Shown: positions 16,128 through 23,705 of the stretch, one piece after another
Layout: each line of letters opens with the position of its first letter
How positions within the stretch are numbered: the stretch's first letter is position 1
From: Nonomuraea maritima
Lineage (GTDB): Bacteria > Actinomycetota > Actinomycetes > Streptosporangiales > Streptosporangiaceae
Assembly: GCF_900100395.1 (NCBI RefSeq)
Contig: NZ_FNFB01000028.1
Coordinates: forward strand, 1 to 64,000
Reading direction: 5' to 3'
Length of the DNA: 64,000 bases
Notes under the pieces: model-generated
The model's input: only the letters and a program-made list of their open reading frames with translations
The model's database searches: none
Told to the model about the DNA's origin: nothing
Position numbers and translations under genes: made by a program

Positions 16128-18368
16128 TCAGATCACCCCCAGGGCGCCCGCGAGCTGCAACCCGCGATTGACACTCACGCTCGTGGGTTCGGCCTGCGGG
16201 TAGTAGTTGGTTTGGTGGATCACGGTCCGGGCGTTGCCGAGACCGCCCACGGACATGCCGCCCGGAAGGCTCACGCCTGGAGCGGCCAGGTCCGGGATTC
16301 CGGTGCCGGCGACGATGCCCGCCATGCGCTGCGCGGCGGTGCGGACCACACCTCCGGCCCCGAGGATGCCTTGCGCGAGTCCGGCCGGGACTTCCTTACC
16401 GATCTTCATGAAGAGTCGGCTCGGCGAGTGGATGCCGAGGAAGTCGAGGACGGGACCGGGCAAGATGTCGCGCAGGAAGCCGACGATGTTGTTCTTGATC
16501 GCGTTTCCCGCCGCCACGATGCCGTTCCACAAGCCCTCCATGAGCGCTTTACCGGCGTTCATCAGGGTGGAGCCGAGGCCCGTGACCGCGTCGACGATCA
16601 TGTCGAGCGCGCCACTGAAGTCGCCACGAAAAAGCCGCACGACCCCCTCGACGATCTTGATCAGGCTGGGCAGAATGTCCCCCACGATCTGAAGCAGCGG
16701 CGCGATGATCGGCTGCACAGCACCGAGAATTTCAGACAAAACGCCCACAAAGGTCGAAACCAGGGGAATCAGGCTCTTGACCAGGCTCATCATGGGCGGC
16801 AGCAGCTTCGACGTCAGCTCCACGAACGGCGGCAGCACTACCTGGATCGCCTGCGCGAGCACCTGACCGATCTGCGCTGCCAGCGGGCCCACCGCCGCAG
16901 CCAGCTCTGTGACCAGGGACGACATCTGCGGGAGAAGCGGCTGCAGGCTGGACGCCAAGGCCTCGATCACCGGCGCCAAGACGGCCGACAGATTCGTCAG
17001 CGCCATGCCCAAGGTCTGGCCCAAGATCCCGGCGAGCTGCCCAACCAGCGGCAGGAGTGGAGCCACCGCCGACAGCAGCGCAGAGATTCCCTGACCGAGC
17101 GCCAGCAGTCCCGCTTGCATTTCAGGCGATGCGAACGCCTTGCTGAGCATCTCAGCCACGAGTGTTAGCCCAGGCCCGAGCGCGGCCAGAGCCGGCCCGA
17201 GCGCAGTCACCGCGGCGGCCAACCCGGGGCCGAGCGCGACCGCGATGTTAGCGATGTGCGGGGCGATCTGCGCGACCGCGCCACCCAGGGCCTGGAAGAT
17301 CGGAAACAGGGCCGACCCGACCTGCGACAAGCTCTGGAAGATCGTGACCAAGATCTGCTGACCCTGAGCCGATGCAAGGAACTGGTTCAGCTGCACAAGC
17401 AGCTGCCCGAGCACGCCAAGCGCGTTCGTGCCTCCGGTCTGCATCGCGGAGAAGATCGACTGGATGATCCCGACCAGACTGCCCACGATGGTGCCGAGCT
17501 GCTGGAACACGGCCATCGCGCCCTGCATCCAGCCGAGCGCCTGCCCGCTGGCCGCCGCCTGCGACAGGAACTCGCCGAACTTCGCGGCAGCACCAGCGAT
17601 CCCTGGCACCAGGCCGGACGTGAACTGCGCGCCGACCACCGCCAGGTCACGAAAACCCGCGAGAAGCGGCTCGATCGCGGGACGCATGTCCGCGACCGCC
17701 TGCCGCAGCGACGTGAAGATCGCCGACACCGCCTGCACCGAGGCCGACGACGACGCGAACTGCGCCGCGGCCGCGCCAGCAAGACCGAACTCCCGCGCGA
17801 CCCCGGACATGCCCGACTGCAGCGGACCTACCAGGGCGGCCGCCACGGCCGTGATCTGGCTGGCCAGCGGCTGGAAGAACGCGTCCTGGACACTGCTCTT
17901 GAGCCCGTCGATGGCGGGCTTGGCCGCCCGGAGCTCCTTCGCTGCCGCTTGGGCCGCAGGCGAGAGACCCGCGATCGACTTTTTGAAGGCCTCCGGGTCA
18001 TCGGCCAGCGCGGCCGAGAAAGCTTCGCTGACGCCCGCCAGCGCGACCTGGAGCGTGGCCGTCGCGGCCTTGGCCAGGACCATCGCGCCCGGTAGAGCAG
18101 CGATGATGCCCGCCGCGGGGGCGAGCGCGGCCGCCAGAGCGATACCGCCCTGGGCAGCGACAGCGAGACCACCGGCCGCGACCGAGCCGGCCGACGCCAC
18201 GGCGACCAGCCGCGTGCCCATCGCGGCGGCGTTCGACGCCACCGTCCCGAGGCTGGACTGGCTCTTCTTGGCCGCGTCATCAAGATCACGGTTGAATTGC
18301 TTGATCGGCGGCCCCGACCGGTTCTTGACGAGGATCGTGGCGAACAGCTCGCCGACGTTGAGGCCCAT
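16128..18368 (-). CDS. Tape measure protein
   Basis: 746 residues from ATG 18368. Long Ala/Leu/Val-rich helical protein with an early hydrophobic stretch (GLAVAAQGGIALAAALAPAA) and repeated hydrophobic helices (LLPLVGQLAGILGQTLGMAL). The C-terminal block FLGIHSPSRLFMKIGKEVPA is a motif common to many tape measures. It sets tail length and passes into the host with the DNA. At roughly 0.15 nm per residue a tail of ~110 nm is expected (inference). It follows the frameshifted tail chaperones, as usual. Confidence 0.9.
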   Translation of the reverse strand: MGLNVGELFATILVKNRSGPPIKQFNRDLDDAAKKSQSSLGTVASNAAAMGTRLVAVASAGSVAAGGLAVAAQGGIALAAALAPAAGIIAALPGAMVLAKAATATLQVALAGVSEAFSAALADDPEAFKKSIAGLSPAAQAAAKELRAAKPAIDGLKSSVQDAFFQPLASQITAVAAALVGPLQSGMSGVAREFGLAGAAAAQFASSSASVQAVSAIFTSLRQAVADMRPAIEPLLAGFRDLAVVGAQFTSGLVPGIAGAAAKFGEFLSQAAASGQALGWMQGAMAVFQQLGTIVGSLVGIIQSIFSAMQTGGTNALGVLGQLLVQLNQFLASAQGQQILVTIFQSLSQVGSALFPIFQALGGAVAQIAPHIANIAVALGPGLAAAVTALGPALAALGPGLTLVAEMLSKAFASPEMQAGLLALGQGISALLSAVAPLLPLVGQLAGILGQTLGMALTNLSAVLAPVIEALASSLQPLLPQMSSLVTELAAAVGPLAAQIGQVLAQAIQVVLPPFVELTSKLLPPMMSLVKSLIPLVSTFVGVLSEILGAVQPIIAPLLQIVGDILPSLIKIVEGVVRLFRGDFSGALDMIVDAVTGLGSTLMNAGKALMEGLWNGIVAAGNAIKNNIVGFLRDILPGPVLDFLGIHSPSRLFMKIGKEVPAGLAQGILGAGGVVRTAAQRMAGIVAGTGIPDLAAPGVSLPGGMSVGGLGNARTVIHQTNYYPQAEPTSVSVNRGLQLAGALGVI

Positions 18369-18428
18369 GAGCCACCTCTCGGGGTGTCGCGATCACAAGG
18401 GAGGCGAGGGGAAAGGCGGCCGAGGGAT

Positions 18429-18449
18429 GCCAGCGGAACCGCTGGCGCT
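18429..18449 (-). repeat. Dispersed ~21-bp repeat, copy A (before tape measure)
   Basis: Minus strand reads AGCGCCAGCGG-TTCCGCTGGC. It begins at the stop codon of the frameshifted tail chaperone and lies about 60 bases before the tape-measure start. Confidence 0.7.
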
Positions 18450-19146
18450 CAATGCCGTCTGCGGCGGCTCACATCGTTATCACCGGGGTCGAGCGCCCGA
18501 GCGACCCGCGTGTCAGCGGTCAGCAGGCCAACGATGCGGGCCTGCAACCACCTCCACGACCGGCGCTGCAACAGGCCGGGCTCGTCGAGGTCGATCCCGA
18601 ACTCGCTGTGGAGATCAGCCTCGACGAGCCCCCATCTGCTCAGGAGCTCTTGCCAGGTGACCCGGTGGCCTTTTGCCGAGAGGCCGTCTTCCGGGTCGTA
18701 CCAGTCGCGGAGCCCCGAGTCCGGGTCGACGTCGCCGCCGAGGCTGCCGTCCGAGTCGGGGCTTCCGCTTCCCCCATCGCGCTGCCGGACTCCCAGTGCT
18801 TGGCCGCAGGCTCCATGCCGGCCGCGATCCATATCAGCGCTGTCTGGCCGACGTGCAGGATCTTCGGCCACGCGACCTTGTCGGCGATCAGCTGGTCCCA
18901 GACCGGGCCAAGGATGCGCTGGTAGAGGTCCTTCTCCTGGTCGTCGTCGAGGACGACCTCGGCGAGCTGGTTCAGCCCTTCCGCGTCCACCGCCTGGCCG
19001 GAGTGAGCTGCCACGCCAGCTTGCATGAGCCGTTGGCACAGCAGGCCGACTTCGGCGGAGGGCGGCGGGATGACGTATGTCTTCCCGCCGACCGGCAGCG
19101 GCAGGGTGGGGTCGAAGAACTCGTCGAGGTCCTTGAATGACGCCAT
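18449..19146 (-). CDS. Tail assembly chaperone, long form made by -1 frameshift
   Basis: Predicted 232-residue fusion: 125 codons of the upstream frame from ATG 19146 through the GGG codon ending at 18772, then 107 residues in the -1 frame to TGA at 18449. The second part (GSGSPDSDGS..., DWYDPEDGL, WQELLSRWGLVEADLHSEFG) is the classic T-domain style of chaperones that load the tape measure. It has no independent start. Such fusions correspond to gpGT of lambda. The slippery site is listed separately. Confidence 0.8.
18640..19146 (-). CDS. Tail assembly chaperone, short form
   Basis: 168 residues from ATG 19146, sharing one base with the tail tube stop. The folded part is residues 1-120 (FKDLDEFFDPTLPLPVGGKT, LNQLAEVVLDDDQEKDLYQR); the tail after the slip site is Thr/Arg/Ala-rich and low in complexity. 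Equivalent to gpG of lambda-type phages, which binds the tape measure before tube polymerisation. Its frame is offset from the downstream long-form frame exactly as -1 slippage needs. Confidence 0.8.
   Translation of the reverse strand: MASFKDLDEFFDPTLPLPVGGKTYVIPPPSAEVGLLCQRLMQAGVAAHSGQAVDAEGLNQLAEVVLDDDQEKDLYQRILGPVWDQLIADKVAWPKILHVGQTALIWIAAGMEPAAKHWESGSAMGEAEAPTRTAASAATSTRTRGSATGTTRKTASRQKATGSPGKSS
18769..18775 (-). promoter_or_regulatory. Slippery heptamer for -1 frameshifting
   Basis: On the minus strand the sequence is ATG-GGG-GAA-GCG; the heptamer GGGGGAA lets the GGG codon re-pair perfectly one base back. Post-slip codons read GGA-AGC-GGA-AGC and continue in the long-form frame. Position, direction and gene order all fit the conserved tail-chaperone frameshift. 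Confidence 0.75.
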
Positions 19147-19619
19147 CAGGGAGTCACCAGCGGGTTCTCGATCTCCTCGGGAGCACCCTGGCCGAGCAGC
19201 GTGAACGAGAACGGCTCAAGGTCCGTGGTCTCGCCGCCCTCGGTGTAGTCGGTCACCGTGCAGGTGCCCTCGAACGCGTCGGGGGCGCCGTCCCTGCGGT
19301 ACCAACGGACCTTGATGTTGGCGTTGAAGCCTACGACCCCCGCGGCCTTGCGGATCTTCTCCTGGCCGGGGTCCGGCGTGAACACCGGGTCGTCGGTGCG
19401 CTTACGGCGGCCCTCGGCCTCGATCTGCCAGGTCCGGCCAGTCACGACGGAGCTGCCGTAGCCCACCTCGTCGTCGAAGTCGCCGTCCTCCTCGGTGTTG
19501 TCATCCGAGCTGCGCTCGAACGACGTCAGGCCCTTGACCGGGGTCCAGGCCGGCTCAGTCGCGCCCGGAATGGACGTGTCCACGTCCAGCCGCCAGTCGC
19601 GCGCGAGAAGACTACGCAT
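19146..19619 (-). CDS. Major tail (tube) protein
   Basis: 157 residues from ATG 19619. Sequence features fit the tail tube fold: acidic loop (RSSDDNTEEDGDFDDEVGYG), strand with TGRTWQIEAEGRRKRTDDPV, and the C-terminal SFTLLGQGAPEEIENPLV. Placed just before the frameshifted chaperones and after the tail terminator gene, the canonical position of the tube subunit. It stacks as hexameric rings around the tape measure. Confidence 0.8.
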   Translation of the reverse strand: MRSLLARDWRLDVDTSIPGATEPAWTPVKGLTSFERSSDDNTEEDGDFDDEVGYGSSVVTGRTWQIEAEGRRKRTDDPVFTPDPGQEKIRKAAGVVGFNANIKVRWYRRDGAPDAFEGTCTVTDYTEGGETTDLEPFSFTLLGQGAPEEIENPLVTP

Positions 19620-19646
19620 CTGATCTCTCCTTCAGTGCATGCGAAA

Positions 19647-19674
19647 GCGCCGCCCCGCTGCTGCGGGACGGCGC
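19647..19674 (-). terminator. GC hairpin with short T-run before the tail tube gene
   Basis: Arms 19647-19658 and 19663-19674 form a 12-bp stem with one mismatch and a 4-base loop; the minus strand continues with TTTCGC. It lies 28 bases before the tail tube start, so it may be a partial terminator or a transcript-stabilising hairpin for this highly expressed gene. Confidence 0.55.
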
Positions 19675-19694
19675 GATGGAAAAGGAAGGAGCTG

Positions 19695-20147
19695 CTAGTC
19701 GCGGTACGGCGTAGGCCAGACCGTCATCAGCTCATAGCTGTCCGGCCGCTCCCACCGGCCGGACGAGTCGCGCGCCAGTGGCGCCACGATGGTCCGCTGG
19801 ATCAGCAGCACGACGACGCCCGTGGACAAGGTCAGATTCGACCGGCTGTGCAGCGCCGCGAACACCCTGTCGGCGTAGTCGCCGACGACGCGCGGGTCCG
19901 TCGACGTCCGCATGCGGACCTGCACCAGCACGGTCGAATCCGACTGGTCGACGTCGTCGCCGCCCGCGCCCGTGCCGTAGATCGTCAGCGAGATAGCTTC
20001 GTCCGGCTTGGTCGGCAGACCACCGAGCGTGATCGCACGCTGGTTCGGCTTGTACGCGCCGACCGGATCCCAATCACCGACGCCGGCGTCGGCCAGCAGC
20101 TCGGCCAGGCCGGTGAGCAGGTCGCGGGAGAACGTTTCCGGGCTCAT
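19695..20147 (-). CDS. Tail terminator / tail completion protein
   Basis: 150 residues. Opens MSPETFSRDLLTGLAELLADAG and contains the beta core SLTIYGTGAGGDD and VQVRMRTSTDP..VGDYADRVFAALHS, typical of the minor tail proteins that cap the tube at the head side. The gene overlaps the HK97-gp10-like gene upstream by four bases (20144-20147). Position between connectors and tube supports the call. Confidence 0.65.
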   Translation of the reverse strand: MSPETFSRDLLTGLAELLADAGVGDWDPVGAYKPNQRAITLGGLPTKPDEAISLTIYGTGAGGDDVDQSDSTVLVQVRMRTSTDPRVVGDYADRVFAALHSRSNLTLSTGVVVLLIQRTIVAPLARDSSGRWERPDSYELMTVWPTPYRD

Positions 20148-20545
20148 CCGCGTAGCGCCCTCTCCAGCTGAGTGCCGATGATCTTATGGACGGTGCTGGC
20201 CTCGGCGCGGAGCGTCCGCTCCAGCCACTTGGGCTCACCCTTGATGAGGTGCTGCCAGTCCATCTCCTCGTGCTGGCGAGCCGCGTAAGCGATGTCGTAG
20301 CCCAGCGCCGCCTCAAGCCGGCCGTTGTCCACGGCAACCGCGCCCGGCCGCTCACGCGGGTCACCCGACTTCTCCAGGTGACCTTCACGCCACGGCGTAC
20401 GAGGGCCCGCCTCGGTCAGGACGTGCTCGGCCGCCAGGTACAGGCCGCGCGACGCCGCCTCGTTCAGCTCGTGCTCGATGATGTCCGGCCCGAGCTTCAA
20501 GTCGAGCCGGACATCGACGTCGATCTTCACGCCAGCCTTGGCCAT
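20144..20545 (-). CDS. HK97 gp10-like head-tail joining protein
   Basis: 133 residues from ATG 20545, whose A is shared with the previous stop (TGATG); an in-frame GTG at 20554 is the alternative. Contains the family pattern of a long helix (LNEAASRGLYLAAEHVLTEA), then PRTPWREGHLEKS, then YAARQHEEMDW, all seen in HK97 gp10 relatives. The protein joins the completed tail to the capsid connector. Confidence 0.75.
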   Translation of the reverse strand: MAKAGVKIDVDVRLDLKLGPDIIEHELNEAASRGLYLAAEHVLTEAGPRTPWREGHLEKSGDPRERPGAVAVDNGRLEAALGYDIAYAARQHEEMDWQHLIKGEPKWLERTLRAEASTVHKIIGTQLERALRG

Positions 20546-20853
20546 CAGCGGCACACCACCTCTACATGATCGGGAGTCGGCAGGCCGCCGCCGTCACGCG
20601 CGTACGACGCGATGACGGTGGTCACGCGGCCATTGACCGTGACGCGGCTGCCCTCGGGGCAGTGCACCCCGGGACGGAAGAAGATCGTCGTGTCGCTGAC
20701 GGTCTCCAGGCCCTGGGCGTCGCGGACGAGCCGCCGCTCGTCGTCGACCAGGCACTGTTCCGTCACGGCGTCGTCGTAGATCACGCCGTACGCGCCCTCA
20801 CCCTGGAAAGGCTCGATCGTGGCCTCATGTCGGAGCAGCCAGTCAGGAAGCAT
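20545..20853 (-). CDS. Head closure (head-tail connector) protein
   Basis: 102 residues from ATG 20853; the longer frame further upstream is a shadow of the next gene. Beta-rich with the ending RVTTVIASYARDGGGLPTPDHVEV, which resembles stopper proteins of siphoviruses. It lies between the adaptor and the gp10-like gene, the expected position for head closure. Confidence 0.65.
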   Translation of the reverse strand: MLPDWLLRHEATIEPFQGEGAYGVIYDDAVTEQCLVDDERRLVRDAQGLETVSDTTIFFRPGVHCPEGSRVTVNGRVTTVIASYARDGGGLPTPDHVEVVCR

Positions 20854-20857
20854 GCGA

Positions 20858-21253
20858 TCACCACGCAGCCACGTCGAACGCGTACCCAGGCAGCAAGCCC
20901 GCGGTGTGCAGGATGCGGCCCGCGTCCGGTGCGTGCCGGGCAGGAGCAGACTCCCCCGAGCCGGCCCGCGACAGCCGCACCGACCCGATCGAGATGTCCT
21001 TGAACGCCGCGGCGACACCGTACGGATCGCCGGTCGCGAGCATCCAAGCGGCCTGCGCGCAGGTCGCCCGCGTGATCGCGTCACGCTCGCGCGGGTCGGT
21101 CGGCATCTCCTGGTCGTCGGTGTCGTACACCGCGCCGATGAGCAGCTCGTCGATCCGTTCGCTGGCCCTGGCAAGGGACGCATCGATGCCCTCGGGGGCG
21201 GGCTTACCCGTGAAGGCCGCGTAGTCTGCGGCCGTCGCGTACACCACCACCAC
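20858..21253 (-). CDS. Head-tail adaptor (gp6-like connector)
   Basis: 131 residues. Short N-terminal segment YATAADYAAFTGKP followed by the helical core LARASERIDELLIGAVYDTD and ITRATCAQAAWMLATGDPYG. This is the helical-bundle adaptor pattern of HK97 gp6/SPP1 gp15 relatives. It binds the portal and receives the head closure protein, encoded four bases downstream. Confidence 0.7.
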   Translation of the reverse strand: MVVVYATAADYAAFTGKPAPEGIDASLARASERIDELLIGAVYDTDDQEMPTDPRERDAITRATCAQAAWMLATGDPYGVAAAFKDISIGSVRLSRAGSGESAPARHAPDAGRILHTAGLLPGYAFDVAAW

Positions 21254-21261
21254 GGGCCTCC

Positions 21262-21597
21262 TCAGTTGTCGGTGTCGTCCTGGCCGAACTCCTCGATGAG
21301 CGCGGCCTTCGACAGGGCCTTGGCGTCCTTCTCGGCCATGCCGCGAAAGACCGCGTACGCGACCCAGATGGACTTGTTCGCGCTCTCAGGAGGAGGGCCA
21401 GGCGGAAGACCAGGAGGCGGGCCGGCCGGGGCCTGCTCGGTGGCAGGCCCCGGCGCGGACGGAGTGGCCGGAGCGGCCGGTTCATCGGGACAAGAAACGA
21501 TCGTCCACTGCGGGTAGCACTCGATGATCCGGTTACGCTCCGGCTGCTCGACCGTCAGCCCGGTGTTCCGGTTGTGGTAGACCCACATTCCGGACAC
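21262..21597 (-). CDS. Phage structural hypothetical protein with Pro-rich linker
   Basis: 111 residues. An N-terminal beta domain (WVYHNRNTGLTVEQPERNR, IIECYPQWTIVSC) and a C-terminal helical domain (WVAYAVFRGMAEKDAKALSK, AALIEEFG) are separated by ~30 residues rich in Pro, Ala and Gly. It lies directly after the coat gene. Proteins of this kind could decorate or join the head, but no experimental family is recognised. Confidence 0.55.
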   Translation of the reverse strand: MSGMWVYHNRNTGLTVEQPERNRIIECYPQWTIVSCPDEPAAPATPSAPGPATEQAPAGPPPGLPPGPPPESANKSIWVAYAVFRGMAEKDAKALSKAALIEEFGQDDTDN

Positions 21598-21600
21598 TCC

Positions 21601-22548
21601 TTACGCCTTGGTCTTGGTCGTGCCGCTGGTGAGGACCACGGCGCGGTTCTCGTCGAGCGTCTTCACGCCGTACAGGCAGTCGATGCTGACGATGTCTTGC
21701 TTCTTCGAGATGTCGTAGTCCATGACCACGCGCAACCCGAAACCCTTGTAGGACTCGACGTGGGCGTTCGCGGCGCCCTGCGGAAGCACGAGCGGCCTCG
21801 TGACCAAGGCGAACGCCGTCCGGTGGAAGGCCACGCCGATCTCGTGGTCCGGGAGCTCTGTACCTGCCGGGTCGGTGGGCAGGAACTCGGGCTCCTTGAT
21901 GTTCTGGGTCTGGTAGCTATCGAATCCGAAGACCCTGCGACCCAGGTTGGCCTCGCGCAGGCCCTCGGTATCCCCTCGGGCATCAGCGCGGTTGAACAGG
22001 TCGTCGCTCAGCCAGAGCGCCTCCTGCTCGGGACCGACCACGATGTAGCGGTCGGTGCTGGGGACGTTGGCCTGGTTCAGGACGCGGCGCGCGGCGATGG
22101 CCGTACGCGGGTTCGCGTACCGGAACGCCTCGGTGGTGTCGGTGTTGAGGCCGACCTGCCGGTGCATGACGTCGGCCCGCAGGCTGAGGATGTCGCGGTC
22201 GATCTTCTGGGCGATCGCCTCGGTCGCCGGGGCGAGCAGCTGGGCGTTGAAGTCGACGATGTCGAGCGTCAGCTCCTCGCTGCTCACAGCGAAGGAGACG
22301 TCGGCGAAACGGTCGAGAGTGATCGGGATCTTGCCCTCGACGGCGTTCTGGATCTCGATGCCGGTCTCCCGGTCGAAGTCCTTCGCCTCGAACTTCGCGG
22401 GCTTGCGGATGGTGATCGTGTCGCCGATGCGCGACACGAACTCGTCCTCGTAGTCCCTGTAGACGAGCTGGCTCATCACCGTCGTCTCGTAGAGGTTGGC
22501 GAGAGCCTGCCGGGCGATCATGCTCGGAGTCAGAAAGGTGTTAGCCAT
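21601..22548 (-). CDS. Major capsid protein (P22 coat type, HK97 fold)
   Basis: 315 residues from ATG 22548, with AAGG upstream. Opens MANTFLTPSMIARQALANLY, a sequence typical of P22 gene 5-like coat proteins in actinophages. FVSRIGDTITIRKPAKF and the later VGLNTDTTEAFRYANP and GPEQEALWLSDD segments also fit. The gene follows a separate scaffold gene, as in P22-type heads. It builds the icosahedral shell. Confidence 0.85.
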   Translation of the reverse strand: MANTFLTPSMIARQALANLYETTVMSQLVYRDYEDEFVSRIGDTITIRKPAKFEAKDFDRETGIEIQNAVEGKIPITLDRFADVSFAVSSEELTLDIVDFNAQLLAPATEAIAQKIDRDILSLRADVMHRQVGLNTDTTEAFRYANPRTAIAARRVLNQANVPSTDRYIVVGPEQEALWLSDDLFNRADARGDTEGLREANLGRRVFGFDSYQTQNIKEPEFLPTDPAGTELPDHEIGVAFHRTAFALVTRPLVLPQGAANAHVESYKGFGLRVVMDYDISKKQDIVSIDCLYGVKTLDENRAVVLTSGTTKTKA

Positions 22549-22568
22549 TTCGGGCCTTTCCTAAGGAT

Positions 22569-22589
22569 GTCAGCGGTACCGCTGGCGGT
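22569..22589 (-). repeat. Dispersed ~21-bp repeat, copy B (before major capsid gene)
   Basis: Minus strand reads ACCGCCAGCGG-TACCGCTGAC, including a perfect AGCGGTACCGCT palindrome. It begins at the stop of the scaffold gene and lies about 21 bases before the capsid start codon. Confidence 0.75.
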
Positions 22590-23464
22590 TACTGCGACGA
22601 CTTCTTCGCAGTCCTCTGCTTGCGGAAGTCGTCGATGGACGGCTCGGCGTTGGGCGCACGTCCGCCAGGCCCGCCGGCGAACTCCCCTCCCGAGCGGCTG
22701 GGCGGCCCCGCCAGGGAGCCGGCCTTGAACTTGGGGTTTTCCGTCACCGCGAGCTCGATCACTTCGCCGAGCTTCTGCGCGAAGTCGTCGGCGTCGGTGT
22801 CCAGGTCGCGGACCTTCTTCAGGAAGGACCGGGAGTCGAGCAGGGCGTCCGGGTCTGCGCCGAGCTTCAGGCCCTGCCGGTGCACGGCAAGCTCCATCAG
22901 CGCGCGGCGGTGCCGGTCCCGCTCCTCGTCCCGCTCCTTCGCGGTCGAGTCCCGCTCACCGGTGAGCTGCTCGATGATCTGCTCCGGCGTGAGTTCCTTC
23001 TGCTCCTCACCGATGAGCCCGAGCGCCTTGCCGATCTGCTTGGCCAGGTCGGACTGGACCTGCTGAGTGATCTCCTCAGCGGACGGCCCCTTCGCCTTGG
23101 CGGCCTCGTCGGCGGCCTTCTGCGCGTCCCGCAGCTGGTTGCGGAACTCCGCAGCCTCGGTGCGGGTCTCCCGGATGAGCTTCTGCGCCCACGACGGAAG
23201 CTGCTCCACCTTGATGGCGTCCGGGTTGACCTGCTCCTCCCGCTGCCGGGAGTTGAGCGGGTCGGGGGTGGTGCTCTGCTGCTGGTCGGGCTGCGTGACC
23301 CCGGCCTCAGGACCACCGCTGTTCTGCGGTTCGCCCTGCGGCTGGCCTTCGCCCCCTCCCTCTCCCTCGGGCGCGCCACCGGCGATCAGCCGGATCGGCT
23401 TGCCGGACTTGCGGTAGCCGATGATCGCGCCAGGCGTCGTCGGCAGCATCGAGTGATCGAACAT
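22589..23464 (-). CDS. Capsid scaffolding protein
   Basis: 291 residues from ATG 23464, preceded by GGGAGGG. Gln/Glu/Gly-rich N-terminus, then a long coiled coil (LIRETRTEAAEFRNQLRDAQ, DSTAKERDEERDRHRRALME). The basic C-terminal end (FRKQRTAKKSSQ) would bind coat subunits. This composition and its place directly before the coat gene are typical. The scaffold directs procapsid assembly and leaves before DNA filling. Confidence 0.8.
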   Translation of the reverse strand: MFDHSMLPTTPGAIIGYRKSGKPIRLIAGGAPEGEGGGEGQPQGEPQNSGGPEAGVTQPDQQQSTTPDPLNSRQREEQVNPDAIKVEQLPSWAQKLIRETRTEAAEFRNQLRDAQKAADEAAKAKGPSAEEITQQVQSDLAKQIGKALGLIGEEQKELTPEQIIEQLTGERDSTAKERDEERDRHRRALMELAVHRQGLKLGADPDALLDSRSFLKKVRDLDTDADDFAQKLGEVIELAVTENPKFKAGSLAGPPSRSGGEFAGGPGGRAPNAEPSIDDFRKQRTAKKSSQ

Positions 23465-23491
23465 TGGCCCTCCCGGAGCCGGACATGAGAA

Positions 23492-23512
23492 AGGCCCGCG
23501 CCAGGCGGGCCT
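23492..23512 (-). terminator. Hairpin with TTTCTC tail before scaffold gene
   Basis: AGGCCCGC (23492-23499) pairs with GCGGGCCT (23505-23512) over a 5-base loop. The minus strand continues TTCTC, then the scaffold ribosome site. It probably reduces read-through from the portal region into the scaffold/coat genes. Confidence 0.5.
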
Positions 23513-23531
23513 ACAGGCGGACAGGACTCGG

Positions 23532-23705
23532 TCAGCTCCCGGCTGACTGGGTCCTGCGGTAGATACGCACCCACAGGAAGGCGAGCGCACGCTGTCGCGC
23601 GTCCCCCGCGGGGTTGTACGGGCATTCGGTGACCGGTCGGCGGGTCAGCGCCGCCCACCGCGCCGTGGTGACGGCCGCCCTGTGGTCGAGTTCGGAAAGC
23701 GTCAC
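23532..23705 (-). CDS. Small phage protein (57 aa) after the minor capsid gene
   Basis: 57 residues from GTG 23705, overlapping the previous stop as GTGA, so start choice is firm. The sequence (LSELDHRAAVTTARWAALTR, then RERALAFLW-like helix) is compact and helical. Similar short genes occur between minor capsid and scaffold genes in actinophages. Function unknown. Confidence 0.6.
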   Translation of the reverse strand: MTLSELDHRAAVTTARWAALTRRPVTECPYNPAGDARQRALAFLWVRIYRRTQSAGS

